From the NCBI GenBank assembly GCA_016208495.1, contig JACQXX010000111.1, positions 5,934 through 69,933 on the forward strand: a stretch of DNA of 64,000 bases, in the 5' to 3' direction. Position 1 is the first letter of the stretch. Every line of letters begins with the position of its first letter. The notes under the pieces are model-generated. The model worked only from the letters and a program-made list of their open reading frames with translations, did no database searches and had not been told where the DNA came from. Below are positions 33,696 through 43,407 of the stretch, piece by piece. Both the position numbers and the translations under genes were made by a program. The DNA comes from Acidobacteriota bacterium. Lineage in GTDB: Bacteria > Acidobacteriota > Blastocatellia > Chloracidobacteriales > Chloracidobacteriaceae.

Positions 33696-34715
33696 TCACT
33701 CCGTACTGCCGCCTTTTTCAGTCAGAACCCAGCCAAAGATGATGACTTCAGGTTCAATTCGAATCTGACCGGCGGCAATCACGCTTTTCTGGCGAAAGGT
33801 ATCTCCCACAGTGGTGCCAGATGCCAGATAAATCTCTTTTTCAGAAAACACATTGCCCAGAATCTGGCTGTTTACCCCGAGGAACATGCTTTTTCGAGAA
33901 AATATGTTTCCTTCGATTCGGACTCCGGCCCCTACGGTCAGAGTTCCGTGGGTTTTGATATTGCCAAAAAGTGAACTATTTTCTCCAATCTCCAGATCTC
34001 CATATACCACCAGATCACGGCTCAGGATGGTGTCCTTCGGAAGGCTGAGTTTGCGGTTTCCCCATACGACCGCCTGATCAATGGAAGAAGGAAGCGGCAA
34101 TCCAGTTTTCTGAGTTGGGATACTGGCTTTGGAAGAAGTCGTTTGAATCGGAAGCCCCCACAAACGATGAAAGTGACAACCTTCTTCCAATTGAAGCTTT
34201 CCTTCGGCTGTGGCTGATTTTCCCAGGACACAGTTGTTTTTGAGATATAAATTTCCTTCCACATCAATCCACTGATCAATCTGGCAATGAGCCCCAATCC
34301 AGGTATCAGCATCAGCCGCCAGACAGGTAACGGTGGTGCCGGTGCCCAGGGTGACTCCATCTGCAAAATAACAATCTCCGAGAAGACATTTTTCCCCAAT
34401 CGTTGACTTTCGGCGAGCGACGAGCAAAACCGATTGATTGGAGTGATCGGCCAGCGTGAGAGTGTCAAGGATTTTGAGATGAGGTTCAATCAGGAGCTGG
34501 TCCTGGAGCGAGCAGGTGGCTGGTTCAAGTGGGTTTCGCTCCAGTCGGTGAAGAAGCTGAGCTCGAAACTGCCTCCCAAAGTACCGTGGGTCACGGCTGT
34601 ATTCGGGATCAACCGCAAGCGGTTTTCCATCCTGTGGGCGGCGGAGTTCCAAAAGTCCCGGCACCAGCGGAACACCTAATAAAAGAACAAAAGCACAGGC
34701 GATAAGAGCCAGCAT
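33696..34715 (-). CDS. bactofilin/hexapeptide-like beta-helix membrane protein
   Basis: A 339-residue protein with one N-terminal membrane helix (LALIACAFVLLLGVPLVPG). Residues 130-330 have short strands of the left-handed or bactofilin beta-helix kind: DLVVYGDLEIGENSSLFGNIKTHGTLTVGAGVRIEGNIF and similar. It probably polymerises at the membrane as a scaffold for envelope enzymes such as the neighbouring glycosyltransferase. ATG 34715 directly follows CATTCTTCATTCTT words with no Shine-Dalgarno. Confidence 0.72.
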   Translation of the reverse strand: MLALIACAFVLLLGVPLVPGLLELRRPQDGKPLAVDPEYSRDPRYFGRQFRAQLLHRLERNPLEPATCSLQDQLLIEPHLKILDTLTLADHSNQSVLLVARRKSTIGEKCLLGDCYFADGVTLGTGTTVTCLAADADTWIGAHCQIDQWIDVEGNLYLKNNCVLGKSATAEGKLQLEEGCHFHRLWGLPIQTTSSKASIPTQKTGLPLPSSIDQAVVWGNRKLSLPKDTILSRDLVVYGDLEIGENSSLFGNIKTHGTLTVGAGVRIEGNIFSRKSMFLGVNSQILGNVFSEKEIYLASGTTVGDTFRQKSVIAAGQIRIEPEVIIFGWVLTEKGGSTE

Positions 34716-34852
34716 AAGAATGAAGAATGAAGAATGAAGAATTGAGAATGAAGAATGAAGAAGAACCGGGTTCCGGGTTTTCGAGACTAGGAACCAACAA
34801 CCAGGCACCAAATATTTTCTTAATTCTACATTCTACATTCTACATTCTACTT
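34716..34852. repeat. GAATGAAGAAT and TTCTACA word arrays
   Basis: GAATGAAGAATGAAGAATTG words at 34718-34762, GGTTCCGGGTTTTCGAGAC, then four ATTCTAC units (34823-34850) ending at the glycosyltransferase stop. Confidence 0.85.
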
Positions 34853-36115
34853 TCACCTCTTGAATTCTTCATTCTTTTGAAATCTGGCGGTTTTATCCCA
34901 GACTGGCGTCCGGCGTGAGGCTAAATCGAGGACAGCATCCCAAAAACCACACAGCACCACCCAGGTATTGAAAATAAACAAGATGAACAAAAACGGGAGC
35001 ATTCGCAGGCGATTGGTCATTCCATCCAGGACGCCGGCGGCTCCAGCTTGAAAAAACGGGGCAAAGTTGCCGCACGAATTGTATTGCACCACGAGTAGTA
35101 TCAAGACCATCCAGGCGGCAACCGGTTTGGCCCCAAACAGGAACAAAACCAGATTGGCCAGAAACCCACTCAACATGAAAACTGGGAGGGCATACATCGC
35201 CAGAACCAGCAAGCCGTCCGTTTTTTGCCACAGGGTCAGGTTTGATGATTTGACCAGAGGCCAGGCATAGCGAAAAAAGACCTGATTATGACCCCGCGCC
35301 CAGCGACGGAGCTGCCGATAGCGAACTTCCCAGGTTTCAGGGACTTCTTCATAACATTCCGCCCGATTCGCATAAGCCACCCGCCAGCCAGCCAGATAGA
35401 GTTGAAAGGTGAGATGGGTGTCTTCAGCCAGCATTCGTGGGTCAAATCCGCCCAGTTTTTGAATCACTGATTTGCGAAATCCTCCCACTGTGCCGCCATA
35501 CTGAGGAATTAAATCAAGCGAATATCGGGCTTGCTGGTCAATCTGGTATCCGGCGGAGCGTTCAAAATCAAGCAGTCGGGTGAGGATTCCGGCTGAAACA
35601 TTTTTGGGAATCACACGGCCCATTACCGCGCCAACTTCCGGATCCAAAAAGGCAACCGCCAGACTCCGCAGAAGCCCACGGCTGGGTTGATAATCAGCAT
35701 CAAACACGAGCACGATTTCATGCGCGGCACAAGTCAGGGCTTCATTTAAGCCGGAAGGTTTGCCGCGCTGACCAGTCTGGCGATGGAGCGGTTGGATAAA
35801 TTCAAACCGGCGGGCGTACCCGTCCAGGATTTTGGCCGTCTGGTCTGAGGAATGATCGTTGATGGGAATGATTTCGAGTCGGTCGCGTGGATAGTCGCTT
35901 CGAAGCAGGGTTTCCAGAATTTGGGCCGCAACGACTTCTTCGTTGTGCATTGGAATCAAGACCGAAATGGCGGGCAAATCGCTGTCGAGAATATCTTGAT
36001 AATAGAGGCGTTGCGGACGAAACAGCCGGTGCAGCGTCAGCATCCAGTTGCGAAAAGTGTAGACAATCGCCACCCCAACCACCAGGAGAACCCAAAGCTG
36101 GAGTATGGCTACCAT
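34853..36115 (-). CDS. family 2 membrane glycosyltransferase
   Basis: A 420-residue processive-type GT2 enzyme. An N-terminal membrane helix (1-20) is followed by the GT-A domain: SVLIPMHNEEVVA, DADYQPS (donor/metal Asp), LAEDTHLTF (base) and QLRRWARG (QxxRW). Three or four C-terminal membrane helices follow (about 300-400), as in cellulose/hyaluronan synthase-like enzymes. The start ATG overlaps the upstream stop in ATGGTAG. The last residues QKNEEFKR are encoded by a word repeat. Confidence 0.92.
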   Translation of the reverse strand: MVAILQLWVLLVVGVAIVYTFRNWMLTLHRLFRPQRLYYQDILDSDLPAISVLIPMHNEEVVAAQILETLLRSDYPRDRLEIIPINDHSSDQTAKILDGYARRFEFIQPLHRQTGQRGKPSGLNEALTCAAHEIVLVFDADYQPSRGLLRSLAVAFLDPEVGAVMGRVIPKNVSAGILTRLLDFERSAGYQIDQQARYSLDLIPQYGGTVGGFRKSVIQKLGGFDPRMLAEDTHLTFQLYLAGWRVAYANRAECYEEVPETWEVRYRQLRRWARGHNQVFFRYAWPLVKSSNLTLWQKTDGLLVLAMYALPVFMLSGFLANLVLFLFGAKPVAAWMVLILLVVQYNSCGNFAPFFQAGAAGVLDGMTNRLRMLPFLFILFIFNTWVVLCGFWDAVLDLASRRTPVWDKTARFQKNEEFKR

Positions 36116-36855
36116 TGCCAGATTTTCTCCTGGTTCGGCGATTGATTCATGGTGCTTGACACCAGCGACAAAAAGACGGCAAAGAACCCAGAAACCAGCA
36201 CAATGTCGAGCAAGGGACCCAAAAAGCAATAGAGGTTGAGAATGAATGGCGTTCCCATCCAGGTCAGCACCCACAGGCACATCACATATTTCACGGCTGA
36301 GAAGAGAAACGCATATCCCAAAACGCCAGCGAGCAGAATCCCACGCCACCACCAGGCAGCCGGAAAGCAACAACTCAAAATGCCCAATAACAACGGTGCG
36401 GTCAGCCACAGCAAAACCGCTGTTTGAAGATAAAATAAACTGAAGGCGGCGGATTGATCTTTGAGCGGCAGAACCAGCCATTCCCAAAGTACTGAGATTC
36501 CAATGAGCAAAAAATTTGCATTCACAAAATAGCGAAGCGGCAGTTCAAAAAGCTTACGAAGTGTAAGCAGCGCGATTCCTCCCATTGAAACACCCAACCA
36601 GAGCCACAGTCGTCCAACCGATTGGACCTCCAGTTGCGCAACTGGTATCACCGCGGAAGTCCCTTGCAAGTAAAATAGCTCAAATGAAACCGGCAACTGG
36701 CTGGCTTGAACCAGGTAGGTGACCAAAAAACGATATTGACCAATAAACCACGAACGGTGCCAAACCAAAGCCAGCTCCATCAGACCCAGAATGGCAACCG
36801 ATGTTGCCACCATCCGAGACGATGGAGCGACCAGATAACGGTAGGCACGGTTCAT
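36109..36855 (-). CDS. polytopic membrane protein coupled to the glycosyltransferase
   Basis: A 248-residue protein with about seven membrane helices. No family is recognised. It overlaps the glycosyltransferase gene by 7 nt (stop and start interlocked), so the two are translated together; it may be a partner in polysaccharide export, which is inference from context. The ATG directly follows CTTCATTCTTCATT words, with no Shine-Dalgarno. Confidence 0.75.
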   Translation of the reverse strand: MNRAYRYLVAPSSRMVATSVAILGLMELALVWHRSWFIGQYRFLVTYLVQASQLPVSFELFYLQGTSAVIPVAQLEVQSVGRLWLWLGVSMGGIALLTLRKLFELPLRYFVNANFLLIGISVLWEWLVLPLKDQSAAFSLFYLQTAVLLWLTAPLLLGILSCCFPAAWWWRGILLAGVLGYAFLFSAVKYVMCLWVLTWMGTPFILNLYCFLGPLLDIVLVSGFFAVFLSLVSSTMNQSPNQEKIWQW

Positions 36856-37276
36856 AATGAAGAATGAAGAAAGTGGTTAGTGGTTAGTGATTAGTGGTTA
36901 GTGGATAGTGATTAGTGATGCCAGTGAAGAGTTGAAGCCGTTTTGGTTCTCAGCCCACGAAGTGGGCGCCGGCTTGTAGCCCAGGGCGAGTCTTCGAGCC
37001 CTGGGAATTCGGGTCATTCCCCACTTTTGCCCCGCCCGGCCAGCCGCCGTAGGCGGCGGCTGGCCGGGCGGGAGTGTGGAGGCAACGTTTTCCCAGGGTT
37101 AAAACCCTGGGCTACGAGCCTTCCACCCGCTTCGCAGGTTCAAATCCGCTCGTTTTTTCAACTCTTAACTGGCATTAGTGATTAGTGGTTAGAAATCAAT
37201 ACCTTCCAAGAGCCCAGAGCCAATTACTAACCACTAACCACTAACCACTTTCTTCATTCTTCATTCTTCATTCAAT
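36856..37276. repeat. outer word inverted repeat carrying an inserted MITE
   Basis: GAATGAAGAA plus AGTGGTT/ATTAGTG words (36856-36918) face their complement at 37175-37276, which ends at the TGA stop of the second kinase. The core TTAGAAATCAATACC (37189 onward) is an inverted copy of the 1291 core. A 256-bp element splits the words. Confidence 0.9.
36919..37174. mobile_element. MITE-like element, 18-bp inverted ends, 7-bp target duplication
   Basis: The ends TGCCAGTGAAGAGTTGAA (36919-36936) and its inverse at 37157-37174 differ at one base. TTAGTGA flanks both sides (36912-36918 and 37175-37181). Inside are four hairpins: 36953-36967, 36980-37005, 37031-37072 (18-bp arms, perfect) and 37092-37111. 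There is no coding capacity, so a transposase must act in trans. Confidence 0.8.
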
Positions 37277-39244
37277 TCAGTGGTGTTCCAGTTTGAGCAG
37301 ATGGGCGGTGACATCGCCTTCACCCGTGACGATGGAAAGCCTGGTTTCATCATTTTTGGTAACTTCGGGTTTTTTGGCTGTGGTTTGGGTGAGGAATTCT
37401 TGAATGGCTTTGATGTGCGCTGTATCGGTAACCAGGCCCCGGTCAGTTGGGTTTACCTGTCCTTTGACTGCCTCCAAAGAGGAAATGGGGTTTTTTGCCC
37501 AGATAATCCACATTTTCTCGGTCCCTTCCTGCTGATCCATCTGCCAGGGTTTTTCGCCTGGAAGTTGGAGTTCCTGATTGGCTTTGACCAGGGCATTTCC
37601 GTCATTGAGGTTGGGTTTGGGAAAGAGCAGGACGTAATGTGGCAATCCCTGGATATTGGCCGGACCTTCATTCACGATATACAAATTGCCCTCATTCGGG
37701 CTCGAAAAGGTCATCCAGACCTCATCCCCAGCCGAAAAAATGATTTCGCCAGGCAGCCGGAATGGTTTGTCTTTGGGAAACAGTTCCGGGTTTTTACGCA
37801 CGGTCAGCCAGTAATTGAAAGATCGTTTCACCACAGTCGGCGGCGGTTTTTCACCTGGTGGAGGCTGTGGGGCCGGAGATGGTGACAACATCGTCATTCC
37901 AATCGCTCCGGCAATAACCAGTACCACGGTCCCAATTCCAACTGGAACCAGTGGAAATTTTTTCACTGGCGGCGGCACCGTCGCAATTGAATCCGGGCGA
38001 GCTAGAGAGGACTCTTTTACTTCAACTGGTTTAGGGGCGGTATCACCTTGATGAGCCCCCATTGTGGCTCGTGCTTCGTGGAGTTTGGTGGCCAGATGGT
38101 CTAGGTGAACTGGTGGCTGGCTGTCGGGGGAAGTGGATTGATGGGTCTTCAGGAGGTATTCAGCCAGTTGATCACAAAATTCCCGCGCATGGGCCGGGCG
38201 ATCCTGTGGGTTATAGCTGAGTGTTTTCAGCAGCAAGTCAGCCACTTCAACCGGCAAATCAGCGCGGCGTTCGAGTGGTTTGACATATTTTTGGGTATTG
38301 ACCTGCATGCTGACCATTTGTTGCATCGCGGCAAACGGCAGATTTGAATCAGGCCGGAACGGACGGGCGCCGATGAGCATTTCATGGGCAATAATTCCCA
38401 GGGTGTAAATGTCACTGGCCGGTGAAGTTTCAGCCTTCTCGATTTGCTCCGGCGCCATGTAGACAATCGTGCCGACTGGAAAAGTGGCGGTTGAGAGATT
38501 TTCAGTCCCTGGTTTCTGAACCTTGGCAATTCCGAAATCAATCAACTTGATTTGCTCACCGCCACCGCTCAGTTTTTGGATCATGATGTTTTCGGGTTTG
38601 AGGTCCCGATGAACGACTCCTTCATCATGGGCGGCGTCCAGGGCCTGACCTAACTGGCGCAAATAGTCAGCCGCCGTTTTGAAATCCATGCCGCCAGATG
38701 GAATTCGCGCCCGCAGAATCTCGCCTTTGATAAATTCCATCACAAAAAATGGCTTTCCGTTCTCCAACACACCCCGGTCCAGGACTTTGACCACGCCTGG
38801 ATGTTCAATGCGGGAGAGGGCCTCGCTTTCGTGGCGGAATTTCTTCACCAGCCAGTCAGTGTCATCCGAATCAGACAACAACACTTTGATCACCACCGGG
38901 CGGTCATGAACTTTCGTATCGAGGGCCCGATAGACGACCCCAATCCCACCACGTCCAAGCTCAGATTCAATCCGGTATTTTTCACCAACCAGCATTCCTG
39001 GCGCCACAAGTTGACTGGTTGGTATTCCACGTTTTGATGGGTCCGTGCTTCCCTGGCTGTGGTGGATCAAGGTGCCTTGTTCCGCTGCGGTTTTCCGACC
39101 AGCCGACGTGTCATAGGCCACAGTTTGATCACTGCCGCTGGAATCAACGATGGTTTCCTGATCATTCAATCTTTTGTTTTTTCCGGCAGTGCTATGACTG
39201 GCTGATTGCTGAACCAGTGTTTTGTCTTCGTTGTTGTTTGACAT
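37277..39244 (-). CDS. transmembrane Ser/Thr protein kinase with DUF4384-like ectodomain
   Basis: A 655-residue kinase. After a Ser/Thr/Gln-rich N-terminal 85 residues comes the kinase domain: GRGGIGVVYRA, Lys120, HRDLKPEN (212-219) and DFG (236-238), intact. The membrane helix is about 431-453. The C-terminal part (470-655) has the same strand pattern as the ectodomain of the kinase at 19413 (EIIFSAGDEVWMTFSSPNEGNLYIVNEG). ATG 39244 is preferred over the longer frame. It follows an exported DUF4384 gene on the same strand. Confidence 0.9.
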   Translation of the reverse strand: MSNNNEDKTLVQQSASHSTAGKNKRLNDQETIVDSSGSDQTVAYDTSAGRKTAAEQGTLIHHSQGSTDPSKRGIPTSQLVAPGMLVGEKYRIESELGRGGIGVVYRALDTKVHDRPVVIKVLLSDSDDTDWLVKKFRHESEALSRIEHPGVVKVLDRGVLENGKPFFVMEFIKGEILRARIPSGGMDFKTAADYLRQLGQALDAAHDEGVVHRDLKPENIMIQKLSGGGEQIKLIDFGIAKVQKPGTENLSTATFPVGTIVYMAPEQIEKAETSPASDIYTLGIIAHEMLIGARPFRPDSNLPFAAMQQMVSMQVNTQKYVKPLERRADLPVEVADLLLKTLSYNPQDRPAHAREFCDQLAEYLLKTHQSTSPDSQPPVHLDHLATKLHEARATMGAHQGDTAPKPVEVKESSLARPDSIATVPPPVKKFPLVPVGIGTVVLVIAGAIGMTMLSPSPAPQPPPGEKPPPTVVKRSFNYWLTVRKNPELFPKDKPFRLPGEIIFSAGDEVWMTFSSPNEGNLYIVNEGPANIQGLPHYVLLFPKPNLNDGNALVKANQELQLPGEKPWQMDQQEGTEKMWIIWAKNPISSLEAVKGQVNPTDRGLVTDTAHIKAIQEFLTQTTAKKPEVTKNDETRLSIVTGEGDVTAHLLKLEHH

Positions 39245-39329
39245 GGCATTTGTCCAGGGCTGAAAGCTCAAAGATGAAAGATGAAAAGGCGTTATCCGTT
39301 ATCCGTCCTTCGTACCCCAAACCCTCAAT

Positions 39330-40307
39330 TCACTTTTCAAGTTTGAGCATTACCGGCACCATCACGGTGGTGTTGGGTTGGCAGGTAACACTGTACAGTG
39401 TTTGTGGCGGCGGATCATCTCGGGTCAGGATGCGGCCACCTGTTCCGGCAATTTTTTCTTCTTTGGTAATCGGGTTTCCTGAGCCATCAACCAGTTCGAG
39501 CATTTCCACCTGGGTGCTCCACTGTTTTTCCCAGCTTGCAAACTGTTCTGCAGGGAGTTTCTGGATTTTGTTGCCGATTTTCAGTTCGGCCAGCGGTGTC
39601 GGAGCAATCAGCAGGGTAAGAACTTCCCCGACCTGGGTTGGACCACTGCGAGTGACTTTGAAATATGGATTGGGATCGTCATCGCCGGGAATATCAACCA
39701 GCACCCCTGCTTTGACCTGATTGTTTTCCAGTTTGCCGCCGCGCAGAACCGGAAAAATAAGGTAAGGTTCGCTCACCGTGCCGTCGGCATATTTTTCGCG
39801 ATCAATGACATAGAGATAGCCCGAGCGTGGCACTTCGATGCTGAGTCGGATTTTTTGACCTTCCTCAAGCGGCGTATCCAGGTCAATGCGCTCGGGGGTC
39901 AATTCCCGCTGGCTGTCGGCATCATCCGTCCGTTCCAGGAGTCGAACCGCTTTGTCATCTGAAACCTTGGCTGGTCGAAGTCTCCAGGCGGTAACTCCAA
40001 TCGTAAGCCTGGACGGACTGCTGCTGGCAACCTTGGTTGATTCAGGTTTGCTGGTTGCCGGAACAGCCGCCGCAATGGTTTCTTTGCGTTTATAGCGAAT
40101 GGTGGTGAGTTTCGGTTTTGATTTCGTGGGCTGTGATTTCGTCGCTTTAGGCCGTTTTTGAAGGAACTCAGAATCCCAAAGCGAGCGGGTGGCTTCGGGT
40201 TCTTCCTGGGCGCTGGCACTGTGATAGGAACAGAGACAGATTGCCAGAATAACTAAAATCCCACGTAAGGTGCTCAAAATAAATCGGTTCAAATACAGAT
40301 GCCTCAT
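39330..40307 (-). CDS. exported DUF4384-like protein
   Basis: A 325-residue protein with a signal peptide (LRGILVILAICLCSYHSASAQ). After a basic, Lys/Thr-rich linker, residues 110-260 hold the DUF4384 pattern: LEEGQKIRLSIEVPRSGYLYVIDREKYADGTVSEPYLIFPVLRGG, NQVKAGVLVDIPGDD. AAAGGG lies 8 nt before the ATG at 40307. It sits upstream of the second kinase, mirroring the pair at 18-21 kb. Confidence 0.82.
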   Translation of the reverse strand: MRHLYLNRFILSTLRGILVILAICLCSYHSASAQEEPEATRSLWDSEFLQKRPKATKSQPTKSKPKLTTIRYKRKETIAAAVPATSKPESTKVASSSPSRLTIGVTAWRLRPAKVSDDKAVRLLERTDDADSQRELTPERIDLDTPLEEGQKIRLSIEVPRSGYLYVIDREKYADGTVSEPYLIFPVLRGGKLENNQVKAGVLVDIPGDDDPNPYFKVTRSGPTQVGEVLTLLIAPTPLAELKIGNKIQKLPAEQFASWEKQWSTQVEMLELVDGSGNPITKEEKIAGTGGRILTRDDPPPQTLYSVTCQPNTTVMVPVMLKLEK

Positions 40308-40484
40308 GTCGAATCCCTTTCCTTGTCCTGGGAGTATTTTGATTTCAGCTCCAGGGCGATGCTTCAGGTTTTTGATAGGTGATAAAGTGAGAAGGTGTAA
40401 ATTGTTGAAAAAGCGAGTGAGTGGGATGTCCCTCAAACTTTCTAAGATGGATCAAAAAAAATCAAGGGTTTTCTCGGGTTGGGG

Positions 40485-40745
40485 CTGAAGACGTCGGGCT
40501 GAGAAAACCGGGGCTGAGGGCCTGGGGCTGAAGATTCGCAAGCTCAGGGCTGGTTTTCTCAGCCCAATGTCTTCCTGTTACCTGCTATCGCGGGGTTTTT
40601 CTGAAATTCAGCTCAATCGGAAAAACAAAAAGGACCTGTCATCACAGGTCCTTATGGTTTCTTTCTCACTGGCTGACTGTTCCTACCTTCTTCAGCCCGA
40701 GGATTTTTCAGCCCCAAGCCCTGAGCCCTGGTCTTTTCAGCTCCC
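40485..40745. repeat. GGGCTGAGG word arrays around the sdh terminator
   Basis: GGGCTGAAGACGTCGGGCTGA words (40482-40530) face CTCAGCCC words (40552-40565 and 40690-40745). The last copy runs into the TGA stop of sdhB. Confidence 0.8.
40617..40653 (-). terminator. intrinsic terminator of the sdhCAB operon
   Basis: On the minus strand a 10-bp perfect stem (40644-40653 and 40630-40639, loop 4 nt) is followed by T5GT5 (reverse of 40621-40631). It lies 84 bp after the sdhB stop. Confidence 0.88.
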
Positions 40746-41492
40746 GTTTTTGTCGGTCAGGCTGGCTTTGAGGTAATCCCGGTTCATGCGGGTGATAAAT
40801 TCAAAGCTGATTTCTTTTGGACAGGCGGCTTCGCATTCACGATGACTGGTACAGTGGCCAAATCCTTCACTGTCCATCTGGTCAACCATGGCTAGAACCC
40901 GTTTGTATCGTTCGGGTTGGCCTTGTGGCAAGACACCCAGGTGACCAATTTTGGCCGAAGTAAACAGCGCGGCGGAGCCATTTGGACAGGCTGCCACACA
41001 GGCACCACATCCGATGCAGGCGGCGGCGTCCATGGCCCGGTCAGCATCGGGTTTCGGGACCAGAATCGCGTTGGCGTCCGGAACAGCACCGGTTGGGACG
41101 GAAACATAGCCCCCGGCGCCGATAATCCGATCAAAAGCGCCCCGATCAACCACCAGATCCCGGAGGACGGGAAAGCCCTTTGACCGCCAGGGTTCAATAT
41201 AGACCGAATCACCATCGCGGAAGTGTCGCATATGAAGCTGGCAGGTGGTTGTTCCACGATGTCCACCGTGGGGCATTCCATTGATGACCACTCCGCACAT
41301 TCCACAAATCCCCTCGCGGCAGTCGTGGTCAAATGCGATGGGTTCTTCCCCTTTCGCGGTCAGTTCTTCGTTGACAACGTCAAGCATTTCCAGAAAGGAC
41401 ATATCCGGATTGACGTCGGGTGCATCGTATTTCGCCATCTGGCCCTTTTCGTTCGGGCCTTTTTGTCGCCAAACGTAAAGCGTCAGTTTCAT
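40737..41492 (-). CDS. sdhB: succinate dehydrogenase iron-sulfur subunit
   Basis: A 251-residue protein with cysteine sets for the [2Fe-2S] centre ([10 protein letters not shown] with [10 protein letters not shown]), the [4Fe-4S] centre ([12 protein letters not shown]) and the third cluster ([12 protein letters not shown]). It transfers electrons from SdhA to the membrane cytochrome in the TCA cycle and respiratory chain. It starts one base after the sdhA stop (TAACATG). The C-terminal stop merges with a GGGCTGA-type word. Confidence 0.95.
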   Translation of the reverse strand: MKLTLYVWRQKGPNEKGQMAKYDAPDVNPDMSFLEMLDVVNEELTAKGEEPIAFDHDCREGICGMCGVVINGMPHGGHRGTTTCQLHMRHFRDGDSVYIEPWRSKGFPVLRDLVVDRGAFDRIIGAGGYVSVPTGAVPDANAILVPKPDADRAMDAAACIGCGACVAACPNGSAALFTSAKIGHLGVLPQGQPERYKRVLAMVDQMDSEGFGHCTSHRECEAACPKEISFEFITRMNRDYLKASLTDKNGS

Positions 41493-41493
41493 G

Positions 41494-43407
41494 TTATTTA
41501 TAACTCCGTTGGCTAGGTTTCACATATTCAAAGACGAGGGGTTCTTTGTGCAGAATTGGGGCCTTATTTTCGCCGGCATATTCCCAGGCTGCGGCGTAGG
41601 AATATTCTTCATCATTGCGCATGGCTTCCCCTTCCTCGGTCTGGTATTCAACCCGGAAATGACCGCCACACGATTCATTGCGGTTGAGGGCATCACGGCA
41701 CAACAATTCGCCAAGCTCAATAAAGTCAGCCACGCGGCCTGCTTTTTCAAGCGACTGGTTGAGTTCTTCCCCGCTGCCGAGCACACTGACGTTTTTCCAG
41801 AATTCCTCTTTGATCTCAGGAATTTTGGCCAGCGCCTGAGTTAAACCTTTTTCGGTGCGAGCCATACCGCAATAATCCCACATGGTTTTGCCGAGTTCGC
41901 GATGGAAGGAATCAACCGTGCGTTTTCCTTTCAGATTGAGCAGCTTATTGATTTGGCCTTTGACATCGGCTTCGGTTTTTTGGAAATCGGTGTGGGATTG
42001 ATCCAGTTTATCGAGTTTGGCCTGGGCCAGGTAATTTCCAATCGTGTACGGAATAACAAAATAGCCGTCAGCCAGTCCCTGCATCAAGGCGCTGGCACCC
42101 AGCCGGTTGGCGCCGTGGTCCGAGAAGTTGGCTTCACCCAGGACAAAGAGACCTGGAATCGTGCTCATCAGGTTATAGTCAACCCACAGACCGCCCATGG
42201 CGTAATGCACCGCCGGGAAAATTCGCATCGGGACTTTGTATGGGTTTTCGCCGGTAATCCGCTCATACATATCAAACAGGTTGCCGTATTTTTCGCTGAT
42301 GACCTTTTCGCCAACCCGTTTAATCGCGTCTCCAAAATCGAGATAGACGCCGAGGCCCGTTTCACCGACACCCCGTCCCTGGTCGCACACATCTTTGGCG
42401 GCGCGTGAGGCGATATCGCGCGGCACCAGGTTTCCAAAACTTGGGTATTTGCGCTCAAGGTAGTAATCGCGTTCATTTTCCGGGATTTGATCAGGCGAGC
42501 GTTTGTCGCCTTTCTTCAGCGGCACCCAGATGCGACCATCGTTACGCAGCGACTCGCTCATCAGGGTGAGCTTTGACTGATAGTCGCCACTGACTGGAAT
42601 GCAGGTCGGGTGAATCTGGGTAAAGCAGGGATTGGCAAACGCGGCGCCTTTCTTGTGGGCGCGCCAACTCGCCGTCACGTTTGAGCCTTTGGCGTTGGTT
42701 GACAGGAAAAATACGTTCCCATATCCACCAGTGCCCAAAATGACTGCATCTCCGACGTGGGAGTCAATCTTTCCGGTGACCAGGTCGCGGGTCACAATTC
42801 CCCGCGCCACGCCGTTGACCGTTACCAGATCCAGCATTTCAGTTCGGGGAAACATTTTGACGTTTCCCAGATGAATCTGGCGCTCCAGGGCCTGATAGGC
42901 CCCAATCAGCAATTGCTGACCGGTCTGGCCACGGGCATAGAAGGTTCGCGAAACCTGGGCACCGCCAAATGACCGGTTGTCGAGCAGTCCGCCGTATTCA
43001 CGGGCAAACGGGACACCCTGGGCCACACACTGGTCAATGATATTGACGCTCACCTGGGCCAGCCGATAGACGTTGGCTTCACGGGCGCGAAAGTCTCCGC
43101 CCTTCACCGTGTCGTAAAAGAGCCGATAAATGCTGTCGCCATCGTTGCGGTAGTTTTTCGCGGCATTGATACCGCCTTGGGCCGCAATGCTATGCGCCCG
43201 GCGTGGGCTGTCCTGAAAGCAGAAGCACAAGACCTTGTAGCCCAGTTCAGCTAACGATGCCGCCGCCGCCGCACCAGCCAGGCCGGTGCCGACCACAATC
43301 AGCGTGAATTTTCGCTTATTGGCGGGATTGACCAGCTTCATGTCAAAGCGGTGCTTATCCCACTTCTGTTCAATTGGTCCGGATGGAATCTTGGAATCTA
43401 GTTTCAT
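41494..43407 (-). CDS. sdhA: succinate dehydrogenase flavoprotein subunit
   Basis: A 637-residue flavoprotein. [15 protein letters not shown] binds FAD; the His in [15 protein letters not shown] is the expected covalent FAD site; [27 protein letters not shown] contains the dicarboxylate-site residues. Length and lack of an export signal agree with the non-classical SdhA of organisms with a single b-type anchor. The ATG at 43407 lies inside the end of sdhC (38-nt overlap), so coupling is likely; a TTG at 43449 is the alternative. Confidence 0.95.
   Translation of the reverse strand: MKLDSKIPSGPIEQKWDKHRFDMKLVNPANKRKFTLIVVGTGLAGAAAAASLAELGYKVLCFCFQDSPRRAHSIAAQGGINAAKNYRNDGDSIYRLFYDTVKGGDFRAREANVYRLAQVSVNIIDQCVAQGVPFAREYGGLLDNRSFGGAQVSRTFYARGQTGQQLLIGAYQALERQIHLGNVKMFPRTEMLDLVTVNGVARGIVTRDLVTGKIDSHVGDAVILGTGGYGNVFFLSTNAKGSNVTASWRAHKKGAAFANPCFTQIHPTCIPVSGDYQSKLTLMSESLRNDGRIWVPLKKGDKRSPDQIPENERDYYLERKYPSFGNLVPRDIASRAAKDVCDQGRGVGETGLGVYLDFGDAIKRVGEKVISEKYGNLFDMYERITGENPYKVPMRIFPAVHYAMGGLWVDYNLMSTIPGLFVLGEANFSDHGANRLGASALMQGLADGYFVIPYTIGNYLAQAKLDKLDQSHTDFQKTEADVKGQINKLLNLKGKRTVDSFHRELGKTMWDYCGMARTEKGLTQALAKIPEIKEEFWKNVSVLGSGEELNQSLEKAGRVADFIELGELLCRDALNRNESCGGHFRVEYQTEEGEAMRNDEEYSYAAAWEYAGENKAPILHKEPLVFEYVKPSQRSYK

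Noticed and set aside
33501-33742. Frames reading PGTRNPE or RVPGSGF repeats
   Set aside because: Pure translation of the AACCCGG heptamers; no flanking protein sequence.
37126-37150. GGTTCAAATCC resembling a tRNA T-loop
   Set aside because: No acceptor, D or anticodon stems around it; it is part of the MITE hairpin region.
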